From: Streptomyces sp. NBC_01237
GTDB lineage: Bacteria > Actinomycetota > Actinomycetes > Streptomycetales > Streptomycetaceae
Direction of reading: 5' to 3'
Assembly (NCBI RefSeq): GCF_035917275.1
Contig: NZ_CP108508.1
Span: 6,076,001 to 6,140,000, forward strand
Length of the DNA: 64,000 nucleotides
Part shown: positions 61,097 to 64,000 of the stretch, piece after piece
Position numbering within the stretch: the first letter of the stretch is position 1
Layout of the letters: each line of letters opens with the position of its first letter
Translations under genes and position numbers: made by a program
Notes under the pieces: model-generated
The model's database searches: none
What the model was told of the DNA's origin: nothing
The model's input: only the letters and a program-made list of their open reading frames with translations

Positions 61097-64000
61097 ATGA
61101 CGGAGGATTCCGACCACGTCACGGTCGTTTTCGCGGGACAGAGCGAGTCCTGGGCGAAATGGGTGGAGGAGGAGTGCGAGACCGCGGGCATCCGCACGCA
61201 CCTCGTCCGCTGGGACCCCCTGCGCAAACCACCGGAGGGCAGAGCGCTCACCGACCTGCTCGCGGCACCCGGCCGGGTCCTGCTCGTCCTGGACGACTGG
61301 TATCTGCGCTTCGACGCGGGGCGCTACCGGGCCTGGGCCGATGTGCTCCGCCAGGTGCTCCCCGCCCACCGTTCGCAGATCGCGGCCGTCTCCGTCACCC
61401 CGCACAGCCTGCCCGAAGCGGCCCGCGAACTGAACCCGGCCGGCCTGTTCGGGATCGGGCGCGAGGAGGCCAAGCAGCGGCTGCTGACCGCGTGCGGCCT
61501 CGTGCTGGACAAGCACACCGGAGTCGACCTCGACCGGGGGCTGCGCTTCCCGGACGAGCCGCCGCCCGTCTCCAACGTGGAACGCCGCAACCGCCGGTTC
61601 ACCGGCAGACGGCGGACCCTGGAGCAGGTGCACCGGCTGCTGACCGACCGCACCCCGGCATCGCCCGCCACCTCCGCGCTGGTGGCCGTGCACGGCGCGG
61701 GCGGGATGGGCAAGACCGAACTGGCGCGGGAGTACGCGCACCGCTACGCCGGGGAGTACGACGTCATCTGGTGGGTCAGGGCCCACACCCCGCTCATGGC
61801 GCGCGAGGACTTCGCCGCGCTCGCGAAGGAACTGCGCACGGGTGACGGCGACGAGCTGCGCGGGCTCATCACCGCCGCCCAGGAGCGCCTCGCCTCGTCA
61901 CGGAAGCGCTGGCTCCTCGTGTTCGACGGGGCGGAGAGCCCGGACGGGCTGGCCGACCTGCTGCCGCGGGGCCCCGGCCACGTACTGATCACCACCCGCG
62001 ACACCTCCTGGCCGGCCCACGGCGCGGAGCTCGTCTCGCTGCCCCGCTTCGACCGGGAGGAGAGCGTCGCCTTCGCCTGCCGCCGGGCACCGCGGATCAC
62101 CGAGGAGGACGCCGACCGGCTGGCCGACGTGGTCGAGGACCTGCCGATCCTGATCGACCAGATGGCCGCCTGGCTGGAGGCGTACCCGCTCACGGACGTC
62201 GCCCGCTATGTCGAGGACATCCGCGACGGCGACCCCAACGCCCTGGACGTCATGCCGTCGGGCGGCGAGGCGCAGCGGTTCCAGGCCGTGTGGTCCACCA
62301 CGCTGAACGCCCTCGGCGAGGACGCGCCGCACGCCCATGAACTCCTCAAACTGCTGGCCCACTTCTCCGCCGACACCGTGCCCGTCAGGCTGCTCCGCTC
62401 GGCCAGGGCCTCGGACCTGCCCACCCATCTGGCCCGCCTGGTCAGCGAGCCCAGCAACTGGAACTCCGCGCTCCGTACGCTCTCCGAGACCACGTCCATG
62501 CGGCTGGAGTACGAGACGGGTCCGCAGGACGACATCCTGACCGTGGGCACCCTGCGCATGCACCGGCTCTTCCACCGCTTCGTCCGCAGCACCCTCTCGG
62601 TCCACGACCGGCGCAGGGCGTCCGAGACCGCCTGCCGGGTCCTGGTCGCCGCCGACCCCAGGGACCCCACGGCCCCCCGCCACTGGCAGCGCTACGCCGA
62701 CCTGATCCCCCATCTGGAACCCTCGGGAGCACTGGCGTCGGCCGACGAGGACGTGCGCAGCCTCGTCCTCAACTGCGTCGAGTACCTCCGGATGCGCGGC
62801 GAGTACGCCGACGGCTGGATGATCACCAGGAAGGCGCTCGATCAGTGGCGCATCGACTCGGGCCCCACCGACCGCACCATCCTGGTCGCCACCCACCAGT
62901 ACGCCAACATGCTCCGCCGGCTGGGCCGATACGCCGATGCCGAGGGAGTCGGGCGGGACATCCTCGACCGGCTCTCCGCGGACCCGGAGGCGCGGGCCAT
63001 CGAACTGATGCGGGCCATGAACGGCCTCGGCGGAACGCTGGTGGCCCTCGGGCGGTACGACGAGGCGCGCACGCTCTACGAGAGCGCCGTGACCAGGGCG
63101 GTGGAGGAGCTCGGCGACAGGAACGTGCCGCGCACCCTCGCCATCCGCAGCAACCTGGCCCAGGCCGTCGCCCTCCAGGGCCGGTACGCCGAGTCCCTGG
63201 CCCAGCACCGCTCGATTCTGGAAGCCCGCGTCGGCCTGCTCGGCCCGCGCAACGCCCTCACCCTGATGTCCGCCCTGCACACCGCCTGGACGCTGCGGCT
63301 GCTGGGCCGCTACCGGGAAGCGCTGGTGATCCAGGAACGGAACACCTGGCTGCACAGCCAGGTGCTCGACCGGGACCACTCGCAGACCTTGCAGGCACAG
63401 CACAACCTCGCCCTGTGCAGGCGCAGGGAGGGCGACCTGGAGTACGCCCACGCCATGATGCGCCGGGTCCGCGAGAAGATGACCGGCCGCCGGGGCGGCC
63501 ACCACCCCGAAACGCTGCTGATCTCCGCCGACTACGCCATGCTGCTGCGGGAGATGGGCCGGTACGACGAGGCGCTGGGCATCGCCGAGTCCACCGCCCG
63601 GGTGTACGCCGCCCAGCTCGGCGACGACCATCCGTACGCGATCGGCAGCCGGGCCAACTGCGGGGTCGTCCTGCGCTGCCTGGGCCACCGCGCGGACGCG
63701 CTGGCGATCGGCGAGGAGACGACGGCGGGCATGGCACGCGCACTCGGCGACGCGCACCCCTGGAGCATCGGCTGCGCGCTGAACACGACCGCGGCACGGG
63801 CGGCGACGGACGACCCGCTGGGGGCGGTGGACCTCGGGCGCGCCGCCCTGGAACGGGCCTCTGCGGGTCTCGGGGACGGGCATGCCATGACGGTCGCCCT
63901 CAGGGCGGGGCTCGCCCTCGACCTGCGGGCGGCGGGCAAGGAGGACGAGGCCGAAGCCCTCGCGGACGAGGCACCGGACCGGGACGGCGACGCCGCCGGG
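61097..64000 (+). CDS. fxsT: TIR-like / NB-ARC / TPR protein of the FxSxx-COOH system (partial)
   Basis: 968 codons to the window edge with no stop, so the C-terminus is missing. Starts at ATG 61097. Domains: TIR-like N-terminus (VTVVFAGQSESWAKWVEEEC, ~1-135), NB-ARC/STAND NTPase with P-loop VHGAGGMGKTELA (~200-213) and Walker B-like WLLVFDG, then TPR array (~590-950; ANMLRRLGRYADAEGVGRDI, GRYDEARTLYE, GRYADSL-like units). FxSxx-COOH systems commonly encode such a protein. It fits the role of sensor or switch for the modified peptide. Follows fxsB after a 69-bp gap. Confidence 0.88.
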   Translation, partial: MTEDSDHVTVVFAGQSESWAKWVEEECETAGIRTHLVRWDPLRKPPEGRALTDLLAAPGRVLLVLDDWYLRFDAGRYRAWADVLRQVLPAHRSQIAAVSVTPHSLPEAARELNPAGLFGIGREEAKQRLLTACGLVLDKHTGVDLDRGLRFPDEPPPVSNVERRNRRFTGRRRTLEQVHRLLTDRTPASPATSALVAVHGAGGMGKTELAREYAHRYAGEYDVIWWVRAHTPLMAREDFAALAKELRTGDGDELRGLITAAQERLASSRKRWLLVFDGAESPDGLADLLPRGPGHVLITTRDTSWPAHGAELVSLPRFDREESVAFACRRAPRITEEDADRLADVVEDLPILIDQMAAWLEAYPLTDVARYVEDIRDGDPNALDVMPSGGEAQRFQAVWSTTLNALGEDAPHAHELLKLLAHFSADTVPVRLLRSARASDLPTHLARLVSEPSNWNSALRTLSETTSMRLEYETGPQDDILTVGTLRMHRLFHRFVRSTLSVHDRRRASETACRVLVAADPRDPTAPRHWQRYADLIPHLEPSGALASADEDVRSLVLNCVEYLRMRGEYADGWMITRKALDQWRIDSGPTDRTILVATHQYANMLRRLGRYADAEGVGRDILDRLSADPEARAIELMRAMNGLGGTLVALGRYDEARTLYESAVTRAVEELGDRNVPRTLAIRSNLAQAVALQGRYAESLAQHRSILEARVGLLGPRNALTLMSALHTAWTLRLLGRYREALVIQERNTWLHSQVLDRDHSQTLQAQHNLALCRRREGDLEYAHAMMRRVREKMTGRRGGHHPETLLISADYAMLLREMGRYDEALGIAESTARVYAAQLGDDHPYAIGSRANCGVVLRCLGHRADALAIGEETTAGMARALGDAHPWSIGCALNTTAARAATDDPLGAVDLGRAALERASAGLGDGHAMTVALRAGLALDLRAAGKEDEAEALADEAPDRDGDAAG

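Noticed and set aside
61159..61845. 228-codon + strand frame at the start of the TIR/NB-ARC/TPR gene
   Set aside because: Gly/Arg/Pro-rich shadow; the true frame from ATG 61097 is open to the window edge and contains the P-loop and TPRs.

Overview
The window reads as chromosomal DNA of a Streptomyces or very close relative. It is GC-rich throughout with strongly G/C-biased third codon positions, has frequent GTG starts and 4-bp ATGA/GTGA stop-start overlaps, and carries typical Streptomyces families: snapalysin with its divergent LysR activator, nickel superoxide dismutase with its maturation protease, AfsR/SARP and JadR1-like regulators, DUF1266, DUF6104 and Trypco1 proteins.

Layout. 1-4.3 kb: 5' end of the secreted small neutral protease snpA, its divergent activator snpR, an NAD-dependent epimerase-like protein, a DUF952 protein and an NmrA-like reductase. 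4.4-7.6 kb: two tandem DUF1266 paralogues and a NarL/LuxR regulator with a degenerate receiver. 7.9-12.3 kb: SDR, TetR repressor, DHA2-type MFS exporter and acyltransferase-3, the left shoulder of a biosynthetic cluster. 12.7-27.5 kb: an aromatic (type II) polyketide cluster of angucycline type, in the order O-methyltransferase, PgaE-like hydroxylase, TcmI-type cyclase, KS-alpha, KS-beta/CLF, ACP, C9 ketoreductase, didomain aromatase, PgaM-like oxygenase-SDR fusion with a nested reductase start, SDR, acyl-CoA carboxylase beta fused to epsilon, MFS exporter, ABM-type oxygenase and a small unknown protein. 27.6-33.1 kb: OmpR-type regulator, alpha/beta hydrolase, second SDR, large SARP and a second ABM-type protein. 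No glycosyltransferase or deoxysugar genes accompany the polyketide genes, so an unglycosylated angucyclinone is the simplest prediction. The CLF gene has an in-frame TGA at codon 194, so the cluster may be inactive, recoded, or carry a sequence error.

33.4-46.8 kb is mostly housekeeping or accessory: small membrane protein, NTF2-like protein, a GT2-GtrA fusion with a TTA (bldA) codon, a polytopic DUF6056-like protein, a Nudix hydrolase, sodN/sodX, a CGNR regulator, a methyltransferase, a complete polar amino-acid ABC importer, NAD-malic enzyme and a zinc-type dehydrogenase. 46.9-52.5 kb: secreted GH5 glycosidase, a small HTH/Clp-N pair under a striking repeated palindrome, a PadR/DUF4097 pair, and two small hypotheticals.

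52.6-64 kb is one tightly coupled operon: Trypco1 protein, trypsin-like protease with VMAP-like C-terminus, MoxR AAA+ ATPase, vWA/SAV_2336-type protein, a 58-residue precursor peptide, an FxsB-type radical SAM/SPASM enzyme, and a TIR-like/NB-ARC/TPR protein cut by the window edge. The precursor ends in Tyr-Glu-Asp-Ala-Pro instead of the family's Phe-x-Ser-x-x, so this looks like a variant cyclophane-peptide system wired to a vWA-MoxR-protease module. It is the best candidate here for an undescribed system.
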